Shown here piece by piece: positions 8,938-16,509 of a stretch of 37,220 nucleotides of DNA. The position numbers and the translations under genes are program-made. Source of the DNA: Labilibaculum sp041595635 (lineage in GTDB: Bacteria; Bacteroidota; Bacteroidia; Bacteroidales; Marinifilaceae); contig NZ_JBFHJW010000043.1 in the NCBI RefSeq assembly GCF_041595635.1, positions 1-37,220 on the forward strand. The letters are read 5' to 3'. Every line of letters starts with the position of its first letter. The first letter of the stretch is position 1. Under the pieces are notes generated by a model. The model worked only from the letters and a program-made list of their open reading frames with translations, made no database searches and had not been told where the DNA came from.

Positions 8938-9740
8938 TGAAAGTGGCGGCGATAAGTTCAAAAAGTAGGATTGGAGATGTGAACAAAAATCTTTCCACCA
9001 CCATCAGCTGGATTAAAAGACTGGACGCGCAGGGCGTGGAATTCATTCTGTTTCCAGAATTGAATCTATCGGGTTATACCAGAGATGTTGCTATTTTAGA
9101 GAAGGTATTGCTGGCAAAAGAGGAGGTTTTTGGAAAGCTGAAGGAATGTTCGAAGCAATCGAATGCCGCTTTTGCTGTGGGTTTCCCCGATAAGGAGGAG
9201 GAGGATAAGTACTTCATCTCCCACTTTGTTTTCCATGAGGGAAAAATATTAAGTTCTCATCGCAAGACTCACCTAAGTGCAAATGAAAAGAAGACATTTA
9301 CCGAGGGAGATCAGCTGCCTGTTTTTCAGGTGAAGGGGATAGGAATTGGAATTCAGTTGTGCTACGAGACTCATTTCCCTGAGCTTAGTTTTCTGCAAGC
9401 CCAAAAAGGTGCCATGCTGTTGGCCATGGCATTTGCTTCCCCTAAGGAGAGTTCTCAGGAGAAGTCTGAAAGATTTCAAAGATACCTTCCCGCACGAGCC
9501 TACGATAATTCCTGTTATGTGATGGTCTGCAATCAGGATACTGTGAACGAAAGGGGAATTATTTTCCCACCTGTTCATTTTATTCTCGATCCCAAAGGGA
9601 AAGTAGCCGCAGAATCAGGATCGGAGAACAAAGAGGTGACTTTGCTGGAGCTGGATCTTCAGCTGATCGGGAAGATCAAGACATCGAAAATGGCCTATTT
9701 TAATGCACACAAGAGAGTTGATTGGTTAAAAGAACAGTAG
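8937..9740 (+). CDS. Carbon-nitrogen hydrolase (nitrilase superfamily)
   Basis: Amidase-like enzyme of 267 residues, with no signal peptide, so cytoplasmic. The catalytic Glu-Lys-Cys triad is visible: E41 in FPELNLSGY, K110 in HRKTHL and C142 in IQLCYETHFPEL. The family cleaves amides or nitriles, forming a thioester on the cysteine. It overlaps the ATPase gene by one base and is the last gene of the cobalamin operon, so its substrate may be an imported corrinoid (side-chain amides, or the amide joining the nucleotide loop), functionally like CbiZ although unrelated to it. That is inference. A general carbamoyl/omega-amidase role is the alternative. Confidence 0.88.
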   Translation: MKVAAISSKSRIGDVNKNLSTTISWIKRLDAQGVEFILFPELNLSGYTRDVAILEKVLLAKEEVFGKLKECSKQSNAAFAVGFPDKEEEDKYFISHFVFHEGKILSSHRKTHLSANEKKTFTEGDQLPVFQVKGIGIGIQLCYETHFPELSFLQAQKGAMLLAMAFASPKESSQEKSERFQRYLPARAYDNSCYVMVCNQDTVNERGIIFPPVHFILDPKGKVAAESGSENKEVTLLELDLQLIGKIKTSKMAYFNAHKRVDWLKEQ

Positions 9741-9862
9741 GGTTAAATCAGTTGGAAATGCTATTCTAATCGTATGAATTATGTGTACAATAATAAAGTG
9801 CTCAATTACGGTTGAGATTTGCTGGGAATAGTAATTTTTTATGGAGGAGTTGCTTACTGATT

Positions 9863-10036
9863 ATGATTCCTGAAGATTTAAAAGTGGACCAAAAAACACT
9901 AGTTATTGAATATGATTCCTTGATGGTGCTATCTGTATATGATACAGAGTTCTATCTTTCCTTCAAAGCAGTCCGCATGATTGTTGATTCTGCAAGTCAT
10001 AAAAAAGCGGAAATAGTGATTTCATTGAAACCATAG
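9863..10036 (+). CDS. Small hypothetical protein, uncertain
   Basis: A 57-codon open frame starting at ATG 9863 (an upstream ATG at 9812 is also in frame) that ends EIVISLKP. No motif is recognised and no clear ribosome-binding site is seen. It lies in the 486-base gap between the cobalamin operon and the channel gene, and may be a decayed fragment or not a gene. The rest of this gap holds only the channel promoter. Confidence 0.2.
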   Translation: MIPEDLKVDQKTLVIEYDSLMVLSVYDTEFYLSFKAVRMIVDSASHKKAEIVISLKP

Positions 10037-10121
10037 CGGAATAACCTATTGTTATATATCATGCTGGAAATAAAGATACTTGCAAAACAATAATTGGCAG
10101 TATTATTTTGTGTTTCTAAGT

Positions 10122-10152
10122 TTTGTTTAACAGATAATCTTTATTATATTCG
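10122..10152 (+). promoter_or_regulatory. Bacteroidota-type promoter for the channel gene
   Basis: TTTG at 10122-10125, a 19-base spacer, then TATATTCG at 10145-10152. This matches the Bacteroidota -33 (TTTG) and -7 (TAnnTTTG) elements with a single mismatch and standard spacing. Transcription would start near 10160, about 65 bases before the channel ATG, making the channel and the following gene a separate unit from the cobalamin operon. Confidence 0.55.
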
Positions 10153-10226
10153 AAAGTTGTTTCTGAATTGAAATTAAAAACTAAAGAATAGAATAGGAGA
10201 GGTGAAGCATAATTAGGATCATCCTT

Positions 10227-10949
10227 ATGAAAAAACTATTTTTAAATGATAAAAATATACTGGTATTAATCCTGTTAAATGCAGTTGTAATATTTACAAA
10301 TGGATTTCAATTAAGCCAAAGTCAAAGGTTCCCATTAAATATTCTCGATAATGTTATTACTGTTCTTTTTATAGTAGAATTAATTATTAAGTTTCACGAA
10401 TTTGGACTAAAAGAGTATTTGTCTTCAAATTGGAATAGACTTGATTTTGTATTGATTCTTGCTTCTATACCTGCATTAATCGCTTTTATCTTGAATGTTG
10501 GAATTACGAATTGTGGATTTCTTTTGGTTTTTAGGGTATTGAGGATCTTTAAATCATTTCGATTCATAAAATTTGTTCCTGGAATTGACGATTTGATGAA
10601 AGGAGTAAATAGAGCATTAAAAGCCTCAGTGATTGTAATACTAGGTTTTGCTGTTTATATTTTCATTATTGGTATTTTCTCTTTTTATTTATTTAAGTCT
10701 AGTGCACCCGAATATTTTAGCAATCCATTGACATCGCTTTACTCAATCTTTAAAATATTTACCGTTGAAAGTTGGTTTGAAATACCTGAAATAATCACAC
10801 AAGGATATTCCGAAACAGCTTCTTTTTTTACTTACATATATTTTATGTTTATCCTATTGTCAGGTGGAATATTTGGATTATCTCTTGTGAATTCGATATT
10901 TGTTGATGCAATGGTAAGTGACAATAATGATGAACTTGAAAAAAAATAG
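10227..10949 (+). CDS. BacNaV-type voltage-gated sodium channel
   Basis: A single-domain six-helix channel, 240 residues to the zero-frame stop, assembling as a tetramer. The S2 acid E51 and the S3 region with D73 (NWNRLDF) are present. S4 carries basic residues at every third position (R103, R106, K109, R112, K115), the hallmark of a voltage sensor. The pore loop reads FTVESWFE (178-185), nearly the FTLESW filter of NaChBac and other sodium-selective bacterial channels. S6 is about 205-230. The frame stops at TAG 10947-10949, immediately after an A8 run and just as a coiled coil begins; the -1 frame continues that coiled coil to 11044 (separate entry). NaChBac has 274 residues, so the zero-frame product lacks the usual C-terminal tetramerising helix. 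Confidence 0.88.
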   Translation: MKKLFLNDKNILVLILLNAVVIFTNGFQLSQSQRFPLNILDNVITVLFIVELIIKFHEFGLKEYLSSNWNRLDFVLILASIPALIAFILNVGITNCGFLLVFRVLRIFKSFRFIKFVPGIDDLMKGVNRALKASVIVILGFAVYIFIIGIFSFYLFKSSAPEYFSNPLTSLYSIFKIFTVESWFEIPEIITQGYSETASFFTYIYFMFILLSGGIFGLSLVNSIFVDAMVSDNNDELEKK

Positions 10950-11044
10950 ATAAACTCCAAGAAAAGATAGACGATTTAATTAACCTAAAAAGCAACCAAA
11001 ATGGAATTCCTAAGCAAGTTAAAAACTTTATCAGAAAGAGTTGA
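10939..11044 (+). other. -1 frame C-terminal extension of the channel across an A8 slippery site
   Basis: The A run at 10939-10946 is read GA(A AAA AAA) before the TAG, so it forms an A-AAA-AAA slippery heptamer in the right phase. After a -1 shift the next codon is ATA at 10946, and the frame stays open for 32 codons to TGA 11042-11044, giving 272 residues. The heptad core L237, I241, L244, I248, L251 is unbroken across the junction, as in the C-terminal coiled coil of BacNaV channels. Either a base was lost from the A tract (mutation or sequencing error) or the ribosome or polymerase slips here. The extension overlaps the first 44 bases of the next gene. Confidence 0.75.
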
Positions 11045-12053
11045 AACTCTTAAAGAAAATCTACAAACTGAAGAAGCTACAAAAAATGCTCTTATCATGC
11101 CATTTATCCAAATTCTTGGATATGATGTTTTTAACCCAATGGAAGTAATTCCTGAATTTACGGCAGATTTAGGAATTAAAAAAGGAGAAAAAGTAGATTA
11201 TGCAATTATGCAAAATGGGAAACCAATTATACTAATTGAGTGTAAACATTGGAAAGAAAATTTAGATATTCATAGTTCTCAACTCCATAGGTATTTTAAT
11301 GTGACCAAAGCTCGTTTTGGTCTTCTAACAAATGGTGTAAAATATAGATTTTACACTGATTTAGAGGAGAATAATATCATGGATAAGGAAGCATTTTTAG
11401 AATTTGATTTCGAAAATATCAAAGAAAATGCAGCTATTGAACTTAAAAAGTTTCAAAAGGAAAATTTCGATATTGATAAAATTATTAATAGTGCAAGTGG
11501 ATTGAAGTATTCAACGGCAATAAAAGAGATTCTAATGAATGAACTTGCCGATCCGTCAGAAGAATTTGTGAGATTTTTTACCAAACAAATTTATACTGGA
11601 AAAGTAATTACTAAAAAAGTGCTTGAAGAGTTCACAGAGATTGTGAAAAAAGCAACAAACCAAGCGTTCAAAGATATTGTAAATGATAGATTACAATCAG
11701 CCTTAAATAAAGAAACTGAACCAATTGAAGAGGACGAAAATTCAGTAAAGGAAGAGTCAAAAGTTGTTACTACCGAAGAGGAAACTGAAGCATTCCAGAT
11801 TGTACGTTCAATTGTTCGTACAAAAGTTGATCTTAGTAGGGTTTCTGCTCGTGATACACAATCATATTTTGGAATTTTACTTGATGATAATAATAGGAAA
11901 CCTATTTGTAGGTTGCATTTGAATAACTGCAATAAATATCTTGGTGTTTTTAATCAAGATAAAAAAGAAGAAAAAATTCTTCTCAATAATATTGATGAAA
12001 TCTTTCAATATTCAGATAAGATATTAGAAGCAATTTTGATTTATGAACAATAA
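11001..12053 (+). CDS. HsdR-N-type PD-(D/E)XK nuclease-fold protein
   Basis: A 350-residue protein whose first 150 residues match the N-terminal nuclease domain of type I restriction enzymes: EEATKNALIMPFIQILGYDVFNP (about 24-46), then D66 and E80-C-K82 in KVDYAI...ILIECKHW, which are the PD-(D/E)XK catalytic residues, followed by QLHRYFNVTKARFGLLTNG. There is no helicase motor. The middle is helical and acidic (about 240-265), and the C-terminal 80 residues form an apparent small beta-rich domain (DTQSYFGILLDD...). Such stand-alone proteins are widespread in bacteria and of uncertain role, possibly DNA cleavage or repair. The ATG lies 51 bases after the channel stop, or inside the channel's -1 extension, so co-expression is likely. 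Its base composition is AT-rich like the channel's. Confidence 0.8.
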   Translation: MEFLSKLKTLSERVETLKENLQTEEATKNALIMPFIQILGYDVFNPMEVIPEFTADLGIKKGEKVDYAIMQNGKPIILIECKHWKENLDIHSSQLHRYFNVTKARFGLLTNGVKYRFYTDLEENNIMDKEAFLEFDFENIKENAAIELKKFQKENFDIDKIINSASGLKYSTAIKEILMNELADPSEEFVRFFTKQIYTGKVITKKVLEEFTEIVKKATNQAFKDIVNDRLQSALNKETEPIEEDENSVKEESKVVTTEEETEAFQIVRSIVRTKVDLSRVSARDTQSYFGILLDDNNRKPICRLHLNNCNKYLGVFNQDKKEEKILLNNIDEIFQYSDKILEAILIYEQ

Positions 12054-12495
12054 TTGAAGTTTTTTTTGTAATCAAATTCTCCACAAGTTTATAAGGATTT
12101 TGTATACAGTGTTTTTTTAGTTGGTATGTGATTTTATCGCGTGCTTTTTCTTTAAATTTTAAACCACTGAATACAATCGTGCGAGAGTGTTGCAAGATAT
12201 GGGAACCCGAGGAATTCGAATTTATAGAAAATAAAAGAATGGTAAAATGTCCTAATGAGATCTACAACGTGTTTTGCAATCTTATCCGTACTGTATGGCA
12301 GAACACGTTTTTCGTAGGTTGTGTTGCCTCCATTTCATTTTTCAGAATGCAAAGCCATTTTTCGAGTATATCATTCGATATGATTGTCTATTTCGATGTT
12401 AGCTGTTTTTCGCAGGAATATAATCTGCAGAGCTACTTCAAATTCATAAAAGCGCCCAAAAAAGGTAGTTGGTTCAGAATTAAAAAACATAAAAT
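12054..12495. other. Gene-poor stretch, possible decayed sequence
   Basis: No convincing gene is seen. A plus-strand frame (12128-12499) is open but has no recognisable motif and an unlikely composition. On the minus strand, short protein-like stretches occur in different frames between about 12100 and 12480 and are separated by stops, which may indicate a decayed gene; I cannot identify a family. Confidence 0.3.
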
Positions 12496-12711
12496 ATGAA
12501 TTTGAGAAAAAAGACTTATTTAGCTATAGCCGCTGGAATCCTATTTTTATTTATGGCATTTTCTGTGACCTTTGTAATTATAGGGATTAATAAAGAAGGC
12601 CCTTTGTTGGATAATTTTGCAATAAGGTTTAACCTTGCTTATAGTTTGTTAATATTGCTATTGGGCTTTGTTTTTAGCTTGTGTCAAGCATTAAAAAAAG
12701 AAGCTAGCTAG
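12496..12711 (+). CDS. Small two-helix membrane protein
   Basis: A 71-residue protein with two hydrophobic helices (about 8-29 and 45-66), a basic N-terminus (MNLRKK) and a basic tail. No family is recognised. The start at 12496 is the only ATG giving a sensible N-in topology. It stands alone between the nuclease-like gene and the amidohydrolase gene; no ribosome-binding site is visible, as is common in this group. Confidence 0.5.
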   Translation: MNLRKKTYLAIAAGILFLFMAFSVTFVIIGINKEGPLLDNFAIRFNLAYSLLILLLGFVFSLCQALKKEAS

Positions 12712-12847
12712 TGTAAGCTTGTATCACGTTTTTTTGATTTATACTTTCAATCATCGAATGGAACTGTGCAGAATTGGTATGGTGAAAAGTAGGAAAAAAA
12801 TAGGATGGAGAGACTTGAGTTTGTAATACAAATAAAAAATACTTGAA

Positions 12848-13657
12848 ATGATAATTGACGCTCACACACACATTAATAATTACCACGAAGAAAAGGTGAC
12901 TTCTCTCGAGGATAGTCTTAATCTTCTTACTGATAGTATGTTGAAGAATAATGTTGATTATTCATTGGTACTGTCATCCTATAAGGTTAATAAAAATAGA
13001 CCAAGCACCAAGCAGGTGGTCGAAGCGATCAGAGGAAGAGATAACCTGGGAGTGGTTTCCGGCATTAGCTATCTGAATTATAATTACAAAGACGTTCGGG
13101 AAATTAGTGAATATTTGGAGAAAGGATTAATTAAGGGATTGAAATTTTATCCTGGCTATGAACCATTTTACCCTAATGATAGCAGACTTAAAATATGGTA
13201 TGAAATGGCCATGGAGTTTGATACACCAGTAATGTTCCATTCGGGTGATACATACGCACCAACAGGAAAAGTAAAATATTCACATCCTCTGCATATTGAT
13301 GATGTAGCGGTGGATTATCCAGATTTAAAAATAGTAATTTGTCATGTTGGTAACCCGTGGATTAAAGATTGTATGGAGATTGTTTATAAAAATAAAAACG
13401 TATATGCAGATATATCTGGTTTAGTGCTTGGTGATTTTTCGGAGAAGTTTGAACGCTATATTAAAAATGAAATTGAAGAAATGATTACCTACGCAGGCGA
13501 TCCTAACTATTTATTGTATGGTACCGATTGGCCAATATCAAATATGAAATCTTACCTAAAATTCATGGATCAATTAGAAATCACCGACGAAAAAAAGGAA
13601 CTTATTTTATGGAAAAATGCAGCCGATTTATTTAAAATTGATGTTAACAAGCTGTAA
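12848..13657 (+). CDS. Amidohydrolase-2 family metal-dependent hydrolase
   Basis: A 269-residue TIM-barrel enzyme of the amidohydrolase-2 group. Metal-ligand motifs are H6-T-H8 in IIDAHTHIN, H131 in VMFHSGDT, H166 in VICHVGNPW and D227 in LLYGTDWP. The family includes decarboxylases, lactonases and hydrolases of small acids; the substrate cannot be read here. The protein has no signal peptide. It precedes a small membrane protein and a reductase on the same strand, with gaps of 67 and 18 bases, but no shared pathway is evident. Confidence 0.85.
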   Translation: MIIDAHTHINNYHEEKVTSLEDSLNLLTDSMLKNNVDYSLVLSSYKVNKNRPSTKQVVEAIRGRDNLGVVSGISYLNYNYKDVREISEYLEKGLIKGLKFYPGYEPFYPNDSRLKIWYEMAMEFDTPVMFHSGDTYAPTGKVKYSHPLHIDDVAVDYPDLKIVICHVGNPWIKDCMEIVYKNKNVYADISGLVLGDFSEKFERYIKNEIEEMITYAGDPNYLLYGTDWPISNMKSYLKFMDQLEITDEKKELILWKNAADLFKIDVNKL

Positions 13658-13724
13658 GATCAGGTGGATTTCTGTATGCAAAGATTAATTCATCTATCTG
13701 AAATATTGAAAAACCAGAGTCTAA

Positions 13725-14147
13725 ATGAAAAAGCCTGCGATTACTAAACTGCTATTACTTGTTCCTGCTTTATGGACGAGCCTATTTGATTCAGTGATCA
13801 CGATTGTTCATCAGCCCAGAGAATATTGGGATGGGAATTTATATTTGGCGAATGAAGCAAATCCTATAGGTGAACTGGTGATGAAATATCATATTACGGG
13901 GATTTTTGTACTCTGTGCACTTTGGTTAGTAGCAATAGGGGGGGTAGCTTACCACTTGCCAACAAAGCTTTCGCGGATTTTTCTTTTATTCGTGATTATT
14001 GTTCATGCTTATGGAGCCTCGAGTTGGTTGAATATGATTTATGGATTCTGGTATGTGCTTGTATTTGTACTGTTTACAGTGGTGTTGTTTTATTGGGTAC
14101 AGGATTGTGTCGATTCAAAAATTTCGAATAAGGAGACAGACAACTAA
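13725..14147 (+). CDS. Small polytopic membrane protein of unknown function
   Basis: A 140-residue, very hydrophobic protein with about four membrane helices (near 8-24, 54-75, 83-101 and 105-127). A loop around residues 30-50 contains REYWDG and NEANPIGE. No family is recognised. The short gap of 18 bases to the reductase gene suggests co-transcription. Confidence 0.65.
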   Translation: MKKPAITKLLLLVPALWTSLFDSVITIVHQPREYWDGNLYLANEANPIGELVMKYHITGIFVLCALWLVAIGGVAYHLPTKLSRIFLLFVIIVHAYGASSWLNMIYGFWYVLVFVLFTVVLFYWVQDCVDSKISNKETDN

Positions 14148-14165
14148 TGAAATAGATAAAATAGA

Positions 14166-15236
14166 ATGCGAAAAATTGATAAAACGAAACCAGTTTTGGT
14201 GACAGGAGCTACAGGATATGTTGCTGGTTGGCTGGTGAAGAAATTAGTAGAGGAAGGTTGTAGGGTGCATGCAGCGGTTCGTGATCCTGAGAATAAAGAG
14301 AAGTTGAAATTCTTGGATGATTTGGCAGCAAAATCGAAAGGAAGTATTACCTACTTTAAAAGTGATTTATTACACAAAGGATCTTATGCTGAAGCTATGA
14401 AAGGCTGTGAATTGGTTTTTCACACGGCATCGCCATTTACCATGGATGTAAAAGATGCGCAAAAAGAATTAGTCGATCCAGCTAAGTTGGGTACTCGAAA
14501 TGTGTTGGAAGAAGCCAATCGATGCGAATCTGTAAAAAGGGTGGTGCTTACCAGTAGTTGTGCTGCTATTTATGGAGATAACATCGATTTGCAGCAAACA
14601 CCAAATGGCATTTTTACAGAAGAGATTTGGAATAGCTCCTCTTCTTTGGAGCATCTTGCTTATTCGTACTCAAAAACGCTGGCTGAAAAAGAAGCTTGGG
14701 AAATCAATAAAAAGCAAAATAATTGGGATTTAGTAGTGATCAATCCGAGTTTGGTGATAGGACCCGCTGTGAATCCTATGGGAGTTAGTTCGGAGAGTTT
14801 TAAGCTGATCAAGCAATTTGGCAATGGTATTCTTAGAACGGGAGTGCCTAAAATGGGTTGGGGAATTGTGGATGTTCGCGATTTGGCCTTCGCACATTTT
14901 CAGGCTGGTTTTGTTTCAGCAGCTCAAGGCCGTCATATTATAAATGGGCACAATACATGGTATATCGAGTTGGCGAAGGCATTGCAGCCCAAGTATGGTA
15001 GTACATATCCAATTCCTAAAAAAGAGATGCCAAAGTGGATGATTTGGTTGATGGGACCAATCATTAATAAAGCAATTACCCGAAAATTTATAGCTCGAAA
15101 TATAGGTTATCCTTGGGTGGGAGATAACTCGAAAAGCATTCGCGAATTGGGTGTGAATTATCGTCCTCTTTCCGAATCAATCAATGATATGTTTCAGCAG
15201 TTGATCGACAATAAAATAATACAAGCCAAATCTTAG
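14166..15236 (+). CDS. NAD(P)-dependent reductase, dihydroflavonol-4-reductase-like (extended SDR)
   Basis: An extended short-chain dehydrogenase of 356 residues. The nucleotide-binding motif TGATGYVAGWL (13-23) is a GxxGxxA/G type, R39 and D40 in AAVRDPENKEKL suit NADPH, and the catalytic Y166-x-x-x-K170 (YSYSK) is preceded by the serine-rich LTSSCAAIYG. The family reduces aldehydes and ketones such as methylglyoxal or flavonoid-like substrates; bacterial members are often stress-related and the true substrate is unknown. A terminator follows about 55 bases downstream. Confidence 0.87.
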   Translation: MRKIDKTKPVLVTGATGYVAGWLVKKLVEEGCRVHAAVRDPENKEKLKFLDDLAAKSKGSITYFKSDLLHKGSYAEAMKGCELVFHTASPFTMDVKDAQKELVDPAKLGTRNVLEEANRCESVKRVVLTSSCAAIYGDNIDLQQTPNGIFTEEIWNSSSSLEHLAYSYSKTLAEKEAWEINKKQNNWDLVVINPSLVIGPAVNPMGVSSESFKLIKQFGNGILRTGVPKMGWGIVDVRDLAFAHFQAGFVSAAQGRHIINGHNTWYIELAKALQPKYGSTYPIPKKEMPKWMIWLMGPIINKAITRKFIARNIGYPWVGDNSKSIRELGVNYRPLSESINDMFQQLIDNKIIQAKS

Positions 15237-15291
15237 AAATTATTTTACTAGAATAGAGAGTAATTTTTGCTTGTATTACGCCAATAGAACA

Positions 15292-15320
15292 ACAGCCCTA
15301 TTGCAATGCGATAGGGCTGT
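15292..15320. terminator. Bidirectional intrinsic terminator
   Basis: ACAGCCCTA (15292-15300) pairs perfectly with TAGGGCTGT (15312-15320) around an 11-base loop. T residues follow on the plus side (TTTGTTATATT). It sits between the convergent reductase gene and the minus-strand small gene, and can serve both. Confidence 0.85.
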
Positions 15321-15328
15321 TTGTTATA

Positions 15329-15790
15329 TTATTGCAATTGATTGGCAACGATTTTCGACCATTTCTCAAGAGTCTGCAATTCATCATTCAGTTCAAAGCT
15401 CTGTTCCGAATTGTAGAATTCCAAATCAATAGCATCTGCATTTTTAGATAGAGGGTAAAAAAGTAAATCCAATCTACTTATGATATTATGTCCATGTTTG
15501 GTGATAAGCTTTTTACTGCTCTTTATTTCGCTAAGGTTGATCTGTTTTATTTTGTTTTCTTGATCGTATTTTTGCAAGAAGAAAATAAAATTATGTATTT
15601 TATCGATTCCAATCACGAAGTTACTGCAGAACTCATATTCATCAATTATACAGTGGTTCTGTTTTGCAAAATCAGATAAAGAATTTACGATTTGTTTTTT
15701 GTTTCTTTTTTTTATGAATCCTAATATTATAATTGGTACAATAAAGCATGCCAACATAATTAGGCCTGTGATTGCTTTTCCTAATTCCAT
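15329..15790 (-). CDS. Membrane-anchored hypothetical protein
   Basis: A 153-residue protein with one N-terminal membrane helix (about 7-26) followed by KKRNKKQ, so the remaining 120 residues are probably cytoplasmic. The soluble part has alternating beta-like stretches (CIIDEYEFCSNFVIGID, NFIFFLQKYD) and resembles small proteins of unknown function common in Bacteroidota. No catalytic motif is visible. Confidence 0.65.
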   Translation of the reverse strand: MELGKAITGLIMLACFIVPIIILGFIKKRNKKQIVNSLSDFAKQNHCIIDEYEFCSNFVIGIDKIHNFIFFLQKYDQENKIKQINLSEIKSSKKLITKHGHNIISRLDLLFYPLSKNADAIDLEFYNSEQSFELNDELQTLEKWSKIVANQLQ

Positions 15791-15892
15791 TTTGTTTGTT
15801 TTTTAAAATTAATACATTGAGGTATTGGTCATGTTGAAGAACAAAACCGAAGGACTAAAGGCGCATAAGTGTGCCAAGATATTCTAATGTAT

Positions 15893-16282
15893 TTACCAAA
15901 AATAATGGAAAGGAAAAATCAGATCTGATTTTCGATATTGTATGAGGAGGATTCTCGAGGTGTTAAAGTAGTGAGAATACTCCGATTTTTTAATATGTTC
16001 TTTAGAAGCATACAGTGCATGGAAAATTTTACAATATTCTTGACTCTTTGTGCTGGAAAAACAAGAAATGCTTTCTGTAAAATCTTCTGTTTGAGGTGTT
16101 TGGCAAAAAGGGTGGTGAGCACTAAAGGATAAATAGTTCTCAACCTGATGAGAGCTTGTGCTTTTAGTATCATGCTGAGAAGAGGAAATGCTATTTTGAC
16201 TCGTAACAAAGTAGAATAATGTTACAAGTAAGATTGCCAATAGGGACTTTAATAGCTTATTTAAAATTGAATTCATTTTCAA
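15893..16282 (-). CDS. Small exported protein rich in His, Ser and Cys
   Basis: A 129-residue protein with a signal-like helix (about 8-27) followed by a Ser/His-rich stretch (SSSQHDTKSTSSHQVEN) and three cysteines near residues 59-83. The C-terminus is aromatic. No family is recognised; the His/Cys content hints at metal binding, which is a guess. A perfect TAnnTTTG box lies on this strand at 16365-16372, but without a good -33 partner. Confidence 0.45.
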   Translation of the reverse strand: MKMNSILNKLLKSLLAILLVTLFYFVTSQNSISSSQHDTKSTSSHQVENYLSFSAHHPFCQTPQTEDFTESISCFSSTKSQEYCKIFHALYASKEHIKKSEYSHYFNTSRILLIQYRKSDLIFPFHYFW

Positions 16283-16509
16283 TTACCAAAATTTTATAGA
16301 AAATTTCTGTGGCTGCATTATTGTTACTATCCTCTTTTTATTCGCACAATTTTTTCAGTGCCTGCAAATGTATAAACTTCTACTTATATCTTTATTCTTT
16401 TCGATTAAAATTTACATTGTGGTTTGTAAAAAAAACAGGGAGTTTCGTCTGTATCACTCCTCTAAAATTACTTGAAAGTTCTTTGTAATTGTAGCCAATT
16501 ATGAAATTT

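Noticed and set aside
15919..16209. A 96-codon minus-strand frame inside the His/Cys-rich small gene
   Set aside because: It overlaps the better candidate in another frame, which alone has a signal-peptide-like start.
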